Assembly: GCF_000337215.1 (NCBI RefSeq)
Contig: NZ_AOHZ01000002.1
Coordinates: forward strand, 1 to 64,000
Length of the DNA: 64,000 nucleotides
Direction: 5' to 3'
From: Natronolimnohabitans innermongolicus JCM 12255
Lineage (GTDB): Archaea > Halobacteriota > Halobacteria > Halobacteriales > Natrialbaceae
In this document: one piece after another, positions 8,257-16,979 of the stretch
How the letters are laid out: each line of letters opens with the position of its first letter
Position numbering within the stretch: the stretch's first letter is position 1
Translations under genes and position numbers: made by a program
Notes under the pieces: model-generated
Seen by the model: only the letters and a program-made list of their open reading frames with translations
The model's database searches: none
What the model was told of the DNA's origin: nothing

Positions 8257-9663
8257 TCAGTCGTCGTCGCCCCGCGCTCGTTCGAACGCCGCGATCGCCG
8301 CTTCCCGTCGGTCGCCGTGGTCGACGATCGGTGCCGGATACGACGGTGCGATCGAGGATCTGTCGGCGGGATCGAGATCGTGCCAGCCGTGAATGTCGTC
8401 CGCGGACGCATCCTCGAGTTCGGGGACGTACTCGCGAACGTACGTCGCGTCCGGGTCGTACTCCCGTCCCTGCTTCGAGGGATTGAAAACCCGAAAGTAC
8501 GGCTGTGCGTCGGTGCCGGTCGAGGCCGCCCACTGCCAGCCGCCGACGTCGCTCGCCGTATCGTGGTCGGCGAGCAGCCGCCGGAAGTGCGCGTAGCCCT
8601 TCCGCCAGTCGATCAGCAGATCCTTCGTCAGGAACGCGGCGACGAGCATCCGCACGCGGTTGTGGATCCACCCCTCTCGACGCAGCTGTCGCATTCCCGC
8701 GTCGACGATCGGAAATCCGGTCTCGCCTGCTTTCCAGGCGGCGAGTTCGTCCGGATCGTTGCGCCACGGGATCTCGTTCTCGTAGCCGCTGAAGTTCTCA
8801 GTCACCGTCTCGGGATTGAACGCGAGGACGTGGACGTAGAACTCCCGCCAGGCGAGTTGGCGCTGGAAGGCGGCGACGCTCTTGCGATCGTCGTCGTCGG
8901 ACGCGCGCTCGGCGGCCGCGTCGGTCGCGTCGTACACCGTCCGGACGCCGACCGTCCCCCACTTGAGGTGAATCGAGAGTCGAGACGTCGCGCCGGCCGA
9001 CGGCACGTCTCTCTCGTCGGCGTACCGGTAGATGTTGGCGTCGCAGAACGACTCGAGTCGGCGTCTCGCCGCGGTCGGCGTAACCGTCGGCGGCGTCGAC
9101 TCCGGCTCGTCGAAGCCGAGCGCTGATGGCGACGGAATCGGCTCGCCGTTCGGGTCAGCGAGATCGTCTTCGGTCGGCCCATCGACCGGAGCGTGTTTCT
9201 CTCGATCGCGCCACTTCTTCCAGAAGTACGAGAAGACGGAGTAGAACTCGCCCTGATTCGGCGTGATCGAACCGGGCTCGTGGTGGATCGCGTCGTGGAC
9301 CGGCTCGCACGCGACGCCCGCGTCCTCGAGAGCCGCCGTTACGGCCCGGTCGCGGTCGCGGGCGAGCCCGCCGTAGTCGTCGGCCCAGACGACGGTCTCG
9401 ACGCCGTGATCGGCGGCCAGTTCCGGAAGCACCGCACTCGCCTCGCCCCGGACGACCAGCAGGTCGCTCCCGCGATCGCGGTATCGCGCGCGAAGCGCCT
9501 CGAGGGCCTCGCACAGACACGCGACCCTGACGGGCGAGGCGTGTTCGAGGACCGTTGGATCGAGGACGAAGACGGGAACGATCGGCTCGTCGAACGCCGC
9601 TGCCCGCTCGAGGCCGCAGTTGTCGCTGACGCGGAGGTCGCGTCGGTGCCAGTACAGGGGCAT
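8257..9663 (-). CDS. phr: Deoxyribodipyrimidine photolyase (FAD/cryptochrome family)
   Basis: 468 residues. Repairs UV cyclobutane pyrimidine dimers with blue light through FAD and an antenna pigment. The N-terminal alpha/beta photolyase domain opens with MPLYWHRRDLRVSDNCGL; the C-terminal FAD-binding domain has SRLSIHLKWGTV, QLAWREFYVHVL and the hallmark GGWQWAASTGTDAQPYFR. The frame stays open to 9978, but the MPLYWHRRDLRV start at 9663 is the family start. A role in sunlight tolerance suits a haloarchaeon. A cryptochrome-like sensor is a less likely alternative. Confidence 0.93.
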   Translation of the reverse strand: MPLYWHRRDLRVSDNCGLERAAAFDEPIVPVFVLDPTVLEHASPVRVACLCEALEALRARYRDRGSDLLVVRGEASAVLPELAADHGVETVVWADDYGGLARDRDRAVTAALEDAGVACEPVHDAIHHEPGSITPNQGEFYSVFSYFWKKWRDREKHAPVDGPTEDDLADPNGEPIPSPSALGFDEPESTPPTVTPTAARRRLESFCDANIYRYADERDVPSAGATSRLSIHLKWGTVGVRTVYDATDAAAERASDDDDRKSVAAFQRQLAWREFYVHVLAFNPETVTENFSGYENEIPWRNDPDELAAWKAGETGFPIVDAGMRQLRREGWIHNRVRMLVAAFLTKDLLIDWRKGYAHFRRLLADHDTASDVGGWQWAASTGTDAQPYFRVFNPSKQGREYDPDATYVREYVPELEDASADDIHGWHDLDPADRSSIAPSYPAPIVDHGDRREAAIAAFERARGDDD

Positions 9664-9740
9664 GCGGGTATTGACGGGCTGCAAACCGAAAACCTCGAGG
9701 GCTCGGGGAATCCGCCGAAGGCGGCGATCACGAGTGGGCG

Positions 9741-10607
9741 CTACTCGCCGTCGGCTTTCGGCGACTGGAACCGTGACGCGACGAACGTCCTGATGCCGTC
9801 GACGATTTCCTCGACCGTGTAGTTGACGCCGATGTAGACGCTGACGAGTGCGAGCACCGTTCCGGCGACGACATCGGAGAACCAGTGGATGCCCAGATAC
9901 ATCGTCGAGAGCGCGACGCTGATCGCGAGGAACCCGGCGACGGGAACCCACGATGGATACTTCTCGCGAGTGACCCACGCCAGGAAGAAAACGGTCATCG
10001 AAAGCGACGTGTGCAGCGACGGGAAGACGTTCGTGTTCTGGTTGATCTCGTGCGTGAGCGCACCCGACTGTGGGAAGGCCGTATACAGCAACCCTTCGAA
10101 GAGTTCCGGACTCAGGTTTCGCGGCCCGTAGGCGATAAACAGCGTATAGAACAACAGCCCGATCGCGTAGTTAGCGGTAAACGAGAGAATGAGCGTCGAA
10201 AGATCGTCCATCTCCTCGAGCGCGAAGTACGCGATGAACGGAAAGATGAGCAAGAACGCGTAGCCGTAGATGTAAATAAAGACGAAAAACGACGTCAACG
10301 CCTCCGTCTGAAACGACTGGAGGACGATTACGGGCTCGAGCATGGCCTGGTCGAACGCCGACAGCTGCGGCGTGATGTTGTTCTCGAGGACGCGGCGCTC
10401 GAGGCGCTGGACGACGTCCTGGGTCGACCAGCGCAACAGGAGAACGGCCGCGAGCACGGCGAGTGGCAGCAGGCACGCCTCGAGTCGCCAGCGGAAGTCG
10501 CGGATCGCAGCGACGATCCGTCGCGGGCCGACGATAGCGAGCGTCGCGGCCACGAGCATCGTCGCCACGATGAGTGTGAGTTCGAGCAGGACGTCGAGGA
10601 GGGCCAT
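9741..10607 (-). CDS. PAP2-superfamily membrane phosphatase / phosphotransferase
   Basis: 288 residues, with six or so hydrophobic segments. The PAP2 motif 2 (VFPSLHTSLSMTVF) and motif 3 (YLGIHWFSDVVAGTVLA) are visible, with the catalytic histidines in the loop and in IHWFSD. Members dephosphorylate or transfer lipid head groups; the AUR1/inositol phosphotransferase branch is the nearest by look. It probably modifies membrane lipids at the outer face. A 77-nt gap separates it from the photolyase start (9663), on the same strand. Confidence 0.82.
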   Translation of the reverse strand: MALLDVLLELTLIVATMLVAATLAIVGPRRIVAAIRDFRWRLEACLLPLAVLAAVLLLRWSTQDVVQRLERRVLENNITPQLSAFDQAMLEPVIVLQSFQTEALTSFFVFIYIYGYAFLLIFPFIAYFALEEMDDLSTLILSFTANYAIGLLFYTLFIAYGPRNLSPELFEGLLYTAFPQSGALTHEINQNTNVFPSLHTSLSMTVFFLAWVTREKYPSWVPVAGFLAISVALSTMYLGIHWFSDVVAGTVLALVSVYIGVNYTVEEIVDGIRTFVASRFQSPKADGE

Positions 10608-10696
10608 TCGGTGTACCTGTTGGTGCTACTGGGTCCTGGCCATTAACTCTTTCAGCGATCGTGCGGGCAGTCGTCGTTCGACGGAACGAGTGCGTC

Positions 10697-12457
10697 TCAT
10701 CCGGACGAACCCAACAGGGCATCGTCCTCGTAGCTGTAGTGGATCTCGCGGAACAGCGACCGAGCCGCCCTCGGATCGACCTCGCCGGCCGTCCCGGGAA
10801 AGTCGAGTAGCGTGGACGCGCGCTCGTCGTCGAGCGTATCGCCGGGCCAGTTCGCCCGGCGAAGCCCGACGAGTTCGGTTGGTGCCGTCGCCGGATCCGC
10901 AAATCCCTCGAAGAACTCGGTAACGACGTGTTCGCGATCGATCAACTGCGAACAGATGCGTCGGACGTGTGGATGGCCGAGTTCGCTGTGTTGGGCGTTG
11001 TAGCCGATCATGTAGAACGCATCGGTCGTTCCGGTCGCCGTCGAGACATCGTCAGCGTCGCGGATCGATTCGGCGTACTCCGGCGGCAATCCGCCGGCCG
11101 TGATATCGATTTCACCGTCGATCAGTGCATCGACCATCGCACCCGGGTTCGGTGCGACCTCGAATCGGATCCCGTCGTATCGTGGAAACGCCTCGAGGAC
11201 GTCGGGACGATCCGCCGCCGAAAGCAGCGCGTGATCCTCGACGGGCGTCAGTTCGAGTTCGACGTCCGTCGTCGCCTCGCCGAACTCGAGAAGGCCGGAG
11301 CCGACGGGTTCGTCGTTATCGTGTGCCAGCGCCTCGGGCTGACGGTCGACGAGGAGGGTCGACCGGTCGGTCCAGACGTGTTCGGGAAGGATCGGAATCG
11401 TCAACGCTCGGCGGGCGACCGCCGGCGTCGTTTCGGTAAACGTCAGCGTGATCGTCCGCGAGTCGACGACGGTCGCCGCGTCGACCAGCGTCCGTCGTCC
11501 GCGAAATCTGGGCGCCGGGATCCCGTCGTCGACGGCGCCGAGCGACGTGTCCTCGACGAACCGGTACGTGAATTCGACGTCCTCGGCGTCGAGCGACTCG
11601 CCGTCGTGCCACTCGAGGCCGTCGCGAAGCGTGATGCGGAGTCGAAGGGGGTCGTTTTCGTCCCACTCGAAGTCGTCGATCAGCCACGGAACGTACTCGC
11701 CGTCGATCCGTCGGGCGAGCGGATCGTAGAGCAACCCCAGGAGGCCGTCGATACGGTTCTGATCGACGGTGATCGGGTTGAGCCGTCTCGTCAACCCTTC
11801 CCCGTAGACGCCGACCACGAGCGGTCCGTCACGCGGTCCGTTATCCGGCAGGGACAACACGTCGAGGAACTCGTGTGGTCGTTCCGGCGGCGACGGGACG
11901 TCGATCTCGTCTCGTCGTCCGCCGAGCGCGTGGGGGTGGGCGACGGCCGTGTACGGCGTCGTCATCAGCAGGTGATCGAGCAGCTCGTCGAGAGCGTCGG
12001 CGCGATCTCCATCGGCGCGTCGCTGTACCTCGAGCGCGTCGTCGATCGTGAGATCCGCAAGTTGAAAGGGGTTCTGCCAGCCCTGTTCGCCGACGAACCG
12101 CGAGTGTAACAGCCCGTGAAACGCGTCGGGTTCGTCGAGGCCCGGGTGGCGAGCGACGAAGACGTCGTAGTTTCCCTCGAGGAGGAGATCCCGGTACAGC
12201 TCCGCCTCGCCGATCGGTTCGTGCGTCGCGTCGATGCCGGCGACCTCGTAATTCTCCCGCAACCGGCTCGCGATCGTCGCCGCCAGCCGGTCGTCGTCGG
12301 CCGGAACGGTTTTGATCGTCAGCGAAACCTGGTCAGGGCCGGTGGTCTCGGCCTGCGACCAGAGCTGTTCCAGACACCCGGCGAGCCCGCTCGCGGCGGC
12401 GACGCTCGCGCCCGCGAGCAGGTTCCGCCGGGTCGTCGGAGGGCCGGCGTCGTCCAT
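10697..12457 (-). CDS. ABC transporter substrate-binding lipoprotein, peptide/nickel family (SBP_bac_5)
   Basis: 586 residues. TRRNLLAGASVAAASGLAGC gives a Tat signal and a lipobox with Cys28. The C-terminal two thirds has the family-5 pattern (GLLYDPLARRIDGEYVPWLIDDFEWDENDPL, then LRDGLEWHDGESLDAEDVEFTYRF), as in dipeptide and oligopeptide binding proteins. No permease or ATPase gene of this family lies beside it, so it is an orphan binding protein here and would work with subunits encoded elsewhere, or as a sensor. The first ~200 residues are less typical of the family. Confidence 0.85.
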   Translation of the reverse strand: MDDAGPPTTRRNLLAGASVAAASGLAGCLEQLWSQAETTGPDQVSLTIKTVPADDDRLAATIASRLRENYEVAGIDATHEPIGEAELYRDLLLEGNYDVFVARHPGLDEPDAFHGLLHSRFVGEQGWQNPFQLADLTIDDALEVQRRADGDRADALDELLDHLLMTTPYTAVAHPHALGGRRDEIDVPSPPERPHEFLDVLSLPDNGPRDGPLVVGVYGEGLTRRLNPITVDQNRIDGLLGLLYDPLARRIDGEYVPWLIDDFEWDENDPLRLRITLRDGLEWHDGESLDAEDVEFTYRFVEDTSLGAVDDGIPAPRFRGRRTLVDAATVVDSRTITLTFTETTPAVARRALTIPILPEHVWTDRSTLLVDRQPEALAHDNDEPVGSGLLEFGEATTDVELELTPVEDHALLSAADRPDVLEAFPRYDGIRFEVAPNPGAMVDALIDGEIDITAGGLPPEYAESIRDADDVSTATGTTDAFYMIGYNAQHSELGHPHVRRICSQLIDREHVVTEFFEGFADPATAPTELVGLRRANWPGDTLDDERASTLLDFPGTAGEVDPRAARSLFREIHYSYEDDALLGSSG

Positions 12458-12728
12458 ACACAGGTCGCTACGCCACCCCAGCGTATAGGACTTACTCTGA
12501 TAACAACAGGTCCTCGCGACGATCGGAATCGATAGACGGTGACGAAACGTCGGATATCATTATTCTCAGTAGTAGATGATTATCGTCTATCTATGAACAT
12601 CATAACAAACTGAATGGGTGTCGCCGTTCCGGTCGTGGCGCCGGTCGCTGTCGACCGCTGTCGGCCACCGTCGATCGGGACGGACCGAGCGGGGAGATGG
12701 CGGCCGGCCACGGGAGAACACGTTCACC

Positions 12729-13913
12729 ATGAAACTCGCACTCATCGGTTTCGGACAGGCGGGCGGGAAGGTAGTTGACCAGTTTCTAGCCTACGACGAA
12801 CGGGTCGACGGCGGCTTCGTCGAGGCGGCGATCGCGGTCAACACCGCGACGACGGATCTGCAGGGACTCGAGCGAGTCCCACGGTCGAACCGTATTCTCA
12901 TCGGGCAGGCGCGCGTCAACGGCCATGGCGTCGGTGCCGACAACGAACTCGGTGCCGAGGTCGCCGAGGCGGATATCGACGAGGTTCAACACGCTATCGA
13001 CGACGTGCCGACCCACGAGGTCGACGCGTTCCTCGTCGTCGCGGGGATGGGCGGGGGCAGCGGCTCCGGCGGCGCGCCGGTGCTTGCCAGACACCTACAA
13101 CGAATATACACGCAACCGGTGTACGGCCTCGGAATTCTGCCCGCGACCGACGAGGGCGGCCTCTACACGCTCAACGCGGGCCGGTCGTTCCGAACGTTCG
13201 TCCGCGAGGTCGACAACCTGCTCGTCTTCGACAACGACGCCTGGAGAAGCGCCGGCGAGTCCGTCGAGGGCGGCTACGACCGGATCAACCGAGAGATCGT
13301 CGAACGGTTCGGCCTGCTGTTTGCCGCCGGCGAAGTCGGGAGCGGCGATGCGGTCGCCGAGAGCGTCGTCGACTCCTCGGAGATTATCAACACGCTCTCG
13401 GGCGGCGGCGTCTCGACGATCGGCTACGCGACCGAGACCGTCGAGACGAGCGCCAGCGGGCTACTCTCGTCGTTGTCGAGTTCGAAAGGAAGCAAACACG
13501 ACGGCACCGATCTCGACACGGACGGCGCTGCGACCAACCGACTGACCAGCCTCGTCCGCAAGGCCACGCTGGGACGGCTCACCCTCCCCTGCGACGTGAG
13601 CAGTGCCGACCGCGGACTCGTCGTCGCGAGCGGTCCAGCGGAAGAGCTGAGTCGGAAAGGCGTCGAACGCGGGCGCACGTGGCTCGAGGAGGAGACGGGA
13701 AGCATGGAGATCCGCGGCGGCGACTACCCGACCGGCGGCGACGAGGTCGGTGCGATCGTGCTCCTCTCGGGCGTGACGGACGTTCCGCGGATCGACCGAC
13801 TCCAACAGGTCGCCGTCGAAGCGAAGGAGACGACCGAAGACGTTCGGACGCGATCCCAAGAGGGAACCGCCGCGCTCGTCGATACGAGCGGCGAACTCGA
13901 CGCGCTGTTTTGA
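12729..13913 (+). CDS. cetZ: CetZ-type tubulin-like GTPase
   Basis: 394 residues. Opens with MKLALIGFGQAGGKVVDQFL and has the tubulin/FtsZ signature loop GGGSGSGG near residues 107-116, then the PVYGLGILPATDEGG strand. CetZ proteins are haloarchaeal cytoskeletal GTPases that control cell shape, rod formation and motility. The frame is open from 12618, but the family starts at MKLA. This leaves a long upstream stretch (12458-12728) with an AT-rich patch at 12550-12615 containing a small hairpin (TAGATGA..TCGTCTA), so the transcript may have an untranslated leader. The C-terminal part (about residues 240-300) is poorly conserved, as in other CetZ paralogues. Which CetZ subgroup cannot be decided here. 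Confidence 0.9.
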   Translation: MKLALIGFGQAGGKVVDQFLAYDERVDGGFVEAAIAVNTATTDLQGLERVPRSNRILIGQARVNGHGVGADNELGAEVAEADIDEVQHAIDDVPTHEVDAFLVVAGMGGGSGSGGAPVLARHLQRIYTQPVYGLGILPATDEGGLYTLNAGRSFRTFVREVDNLLVFDNDAWRSAGESVEGGYDRINREIVERFGLLFAAGEVGSGDAVAESVVDSSEIINTLSGGGVSTIGYATETVETSASGLLSSLSSSKGSKHDGTDLDTDGAATNRLTSLVRKATLGRLTLPCDVSSADRGLVVASGPAEELSRKGVERGRTWLEEETGSMEIRGGDYPTGGDEVGAIVLLSGVTDVPRIDRLQQVAVEAKETTEDVRTRSQEGTAALVDTSGELDALF

Positions 13914-13932
13914 ATCGAATCGCGCCGTCGTC

Positions 13933-14373
13933 TCACTGGTCGACCGCGTCCGGTCGGATGAAGCCGTCGACCGCCGTCCGAAACCGCGAACTCTCGTGGT
14001 ACCACAGCCAACCGGCGACGACGATGACGATCAGCGACATGAGGACGATTCCGGCCGTCGCGGTCGTGTAGGCGAGCGCGCCGTCACCCGACACCGCGAA
14101 GACGTTCGCCGAGTTGTCGTGAACGAAAAAGAAGTAGCTCACGAACCAGCCGTTCGGCAACAGCGTCGCGATGAGCAAGGGCGGCCCGTACCGATAGTTT
14201 CGCATCCAGATTAATCCGAACGCGAACAGCGGGCAAAGCACGCCGACGACCAGTAGGAACACCGGCTGTCCGTCCGAAAACGTCGCGCCGGCCGCTGACT
14301 GGGCGATCGCGAACAGACCGAGGATGGCGAGGTACGCCACGAACGGGGCCGTGATGATGAGTCGGCTATCCAC
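13933..14373 (-). CDS. Four-helix membrane protein of unknown function
   Basis: 146 residues with four hydrophobic segments (ITAPFVAYLAILGLFAIA, FLLVVGVLCPLFAFGLIW, PPLLIATLLPNGWFVSYFFF, GIVLMSLIVIVVAGWLWY). A short charged cytoplasmic tail follows. I do not recognise a functional family. It is convergent with cetZ (19 nt between stops). Confidence 0.65.
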   Translation of the reverse strand: MDSRLIITAPFVAYLAILGLFAIAQSAAGATFSDGQPVFLLVVGVLCPLFAFGLIWMRNYRYGPPLLIATLLPNGWFVSYFFFVHDNSANVFAVSGDGALAYTTATAGIVLMSLIVIVVAGWLWYHESSRFRTAVDGFIRPDAVDQ

Positions 14374-14508
14374 GTACTAGAAACGCTACCTGTTCGTCTT
14401 AACCGTTATTACCAGTTGTAGAACGCGTGACAACTGTGGGCGACTTCGGTTGCGTCGTTCCACATCGAAACCGAGGCCGTGACGGCACTCGAGTGTCACA
14501 GTATCCGT

Positions 14509-15543
14509 ATGACACGGGATAGCGTCCGGCGGATCGGCGTCGGCAGTGGCTCTCCGGAGGGGAAAAACAGCGCGTACCTCGTCGACGAGCGGGTCGTCGT
14601 CGATCCCGGACCGCCCGACGACGACGCCTGGGCGGATCTGACGGACGGCCTCGAGCGCGCGGACGTTTCGCTTACCGATCTCGAGGCCGTCCTCGTCACC
14701 CACTGGCACGTCGATCACGCGGGGCTGGCGCCGCGACTGGCCGACGCGGCGGGCGCGACGCTCGCGATGGGCGCTGGAGACGCGCCGCTCGTCGCCGACT
14801 ACGGAATCGAACGCGAGCGGCGCCTCGAACGGGACCGCGAGACGATGCGATACTGGGGCGTTCCGGCCGACGCCGTCGAGCGCGTCGTCGCGGGCGATAC
14901 GCCCTCGCCGATGCCGGAGTCAATTTCCGTCGAGCGACTCGCGGACGGCGACCGCCTCGCGGGCCTCGAGGCCGTCGCGACGCCCGGACACACGCTCGGC
15001 CACACGGCCTTCGCGCGAGACGACGCGTTACTGGTCGGCGACGCCGTATTGCCGACGTATACGCCGAACGTCGGCGGAAGCGACACGCGGACGCTCGCAC
15101 CCGAGTCCGTTCAGTCCGTCCGCGAAGGCGGCGCAAACGACGGCGCGGCGCGTCGAACCGATCCCCTCGCCGACTTCCTCGAGACGCTCGACCGACTCGC
15201 GGACCGCTCGGAGCGGTTGCTGCCCGGCCACGGTACCTCGCTCGCAGCCGACCGGATCGAAACGGTTCGCGACCACCACGAGGAGCGATCGGCGCGCGTA
15301 CTCGAGGTACTCGAACGTCGAGCGAACGAACCCGCAGCTCGCGCTGCTGCTGATACCGACGAAACAGCCGACCGGACGGGAACGACGCCGTGGACCATCG
15401 CCCGCGACCTGTTCGGTGATCTCGGGGGCTCTCACGTCAAGTTCGGTGCCGGCGAGGCGGCCGCTCACTGCCGACACCTCGAGCGGCGGGGCCTCGTCGG
15501 CCGGCGCTCGACGGATCCGGTTCGGTACGTCCCGCTCGACTAG
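14509..15543 (+). CDS. MBL-fold metallohydrolase with C-terminal winged helix (LACTB2-like)
   Basis: About 344 residues. The metallo-beta-lactamase core has the zinc motif HWHVDHAG, then VATPGHTLGHTAF and LVGDAVLP, LLPGHGTSL. The C-terminal ~80 residues (DLFGDLGGSHVKFGAGEAAAHCRHLERRGLVGR) look like the small winged helix seen in LACTB2-type and glyoxalase-II-like hydrolases. The ATG at 14509 is used; an upstream in-frame GTG at 14479 has no family support. Substrate unknown (thioester, RNA or other). Confidence 0.85.
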   Translation: MTRDSVRRIGVGSGSPEGKNSAYLVDERVVVDPGPPDDDAWADLTDGLERADVSLTDLEAVLVTHWHVDHAGLAPRLADAAGATLAMGAGDAPLVADYGIERERRLERDRETMRYWGVPADAVERVVAGDTPSPMPESISVERLADGDRLAGLEAVATPGHTLGHTAFARDDALLVGDAVLPTYTPNVGGSDTRTLAPESVQSVREGGANDGAARRTDPLADFLETLDRLADRSERLLPGHGTSLAADRIETVRDHHEERSARVLEVLERRANEPAARAAADTDETADRTGTTPWTIARDLFGDLGGSHVKFGAGEAAAHCRHLERRGLVGRRSTDPVRYVPLD

Positions 15544-15687
15544 CCGACGACGGACGGAGAAACACGGTCGTCGAGATACGGCGAGACGATCGGATCAATC
15601 GATTTCACCGCGGTAATCAGTCCCTTACCGCCGAATCGTCGGAGTAGTTACTCTGGAAAACTGTTCAAATATACTGTCAATCACGAT

Positions 15688-15924
15688 ATGAAGACAATAA
15701 CCAAACACGATATGATCGGATCGTCAGCCATGGGAGTGAATGGGCGATCCGAGCGATCATCGACGTCATCGCGACTACGAACCGTCCTGGAGACGATCCT
15801 GTTTCGACCCGACGAACGGACCGTCGTCGAGGAGTGTCGACGGTGCGGGACGACGCGGGAGACCGGCGGACCGTGCTGTCCGACGTGCGGGTGCGACGAA
15901 ATCGCACGCTATCACATCGGCTAA
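15688..15924 (+). CDS. Small zinc-ribbon protein
   Basis: Up to 78 residues; ATGs at 15712 and 15730 are alternative starts. The C-terminus carries two CxxC knuckles (EECRRCGTT and PCCPTCGCDE), a zinc ribbon as in many haloarchaeal small proteins. The N-terminal half is basic and low complexity. Role unknown. The 10-nt string CACGATATGA is repeated at the two candidate starts, and a 25-bp direct repeat straddles the stop codon (see separate entry). Confidence 0.6.
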   Translation: MKTITKHDMIGSSAMGVNGRSERSSTSSRLRTVLETILFRPDERTVVEECRRCGTTRETGGPCCPTCGCDEIARYHIG

Positions 15925-15959
15925 CGGACAGTCCCACGCTATCACATCGGCTAACGGAC
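15905..15959. repeat. 25-bp direct repeat spanning a stop codon
   Basis: Two identical 25-bp copies, 15905-15929 and 15935-15959, separated by 5 bp (period 30). The first copy contains the last codons and the TAA of the zinc-ribbon gene; the second lies outside it. It looks like a recent 30-bp tandem duplication. Confidence 0.85.
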
Positions 15960-16026
15960 GATCACGGTCGCGCGGATGGTCTCGAGGGTCACTCGAGTGA
16001 GACCGAGAGTGCTGCGGTCCCGGGGC

Positions 16027-16731
16027 TCACTCCAGGGAGACCGGGAGCGCTTCGGTCTCGATACCGTCGCGTCGACCGTCGAGTACGTCGAAGCGGTCGT
16101 TCCGTCGCGTCTCGAGCCAGTAGAGCAGTCGTTCTGCCCACTCGAGTTTTCGGGCCTTCGCTGAGTCGACTGACTCGTCGTCGAAGTCCCAGCCGACGAA
16201 GACGAGCGCGCCGGCTCCGAAGTGATCCGCGAGAAACGCCGCGCGGTCGCCGTCGGTGAAGCCGCCGAAGTTTCGCACCGGCCCGCGGGGTTCGACCTGC
16301 GTGGTCGGCAAGACGAACTCGTCCGCGCAGTCGGGGACGATATCGCGGACAGCGGGAACGTTGTCGCCGTGGGCGTGGACCGCGACCGGCACGCCATCGC
16401 GGGTCAGTCGACGAACCGTCTCCGGGTTCTTATCCAGATCCGTAACCATGCAGTCGACCTCGATTCCGCGGGCGGCGAGCACGTCGGCGGCCGTCGACGC
16501 CGCGACGACGACGTCCGCGGTCCGCGCTCGCTCGAGTTCCGCGTCCGTCTCGAGGGAGGGGCCGGCGCCGGCGATTGCGACCGTCGCGTCGCGGACACTC
16601 GAGAGTCGGGTGCGGTCGAATTCGTCGGTGAGCGACGCCAGGACGTCGCGTGCGCGTTCGTCGCCCGCTCGGCCGTAGCCGAAATCGGCGCGAATCGCCT
16701 CGTAGACCGGATCCCACTCGTCGAACTCCAT
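16027..16731 (-). CDS. mptE: 6-hydroxymethylpterin diphosphokinase MptE-like
   Basis: 234 residues of the DUF115/MptE family. It transfers pyrophosphate from ATP to 6-hydroxymethyl-7,8-dihydropterin, the step before dihydropteroate synthesis in archaeal pterin (folate or methanopterin) biosynthesis. Seen: AIAGAGPSLETDAELERARTADVVVAAST (cut here as a Rossmann-like G-x-G-P-S-L), CMVTDLDKNPE, HAHGDN and FVGWDFD. The dihydropteroate synthase gene lies next on the same strand, 249 bp upstream in transcriptional terms, which supports the assignment. Confidence 0.88.
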   Translation of the reverse strand: MEFDEWDPVYEAIRADFGYGRAGDERARDVLASLTDEFDRTRLSSVRDATVAIAGAGPSLETDAELERARTADVVVAASTAADVLAARGIEVDCMVTDLDKNPETVRRLTRDGVPVAVHAHGDNVPAVRDIVPDCADEFVLPTTQVEPRGPVRNFGGFTDGDRAAFLADHFGAGALVFVGWDFDDESVDSAKARKLEWAERLLYWLETRRNDRFDVLDGRRDGIETEALPVSLE

Positions 16732-16979
16732 GGCCGATGTGGGTCCCGCGGTCGTAACTGTGTTCGGTTCGACGGATGCCGTCGCTCGAGGGCGTGATTC
16801 GCCGGTGTCGCGTGCTGGCCCCGTCGAACCGCGACGCTCGACGAGTGGGCCGTCGCTACTCGACGTAGTACCACAATAATTCCGTGTTGTGGGCCGGGAG
16901 TCGCCTCCGAAGTACCCCTACCCAGGAGGCCGCCCGGCGTCCACTCCCTCTTTTCGAAGCCTCCGGCATAAGCTTTCTC

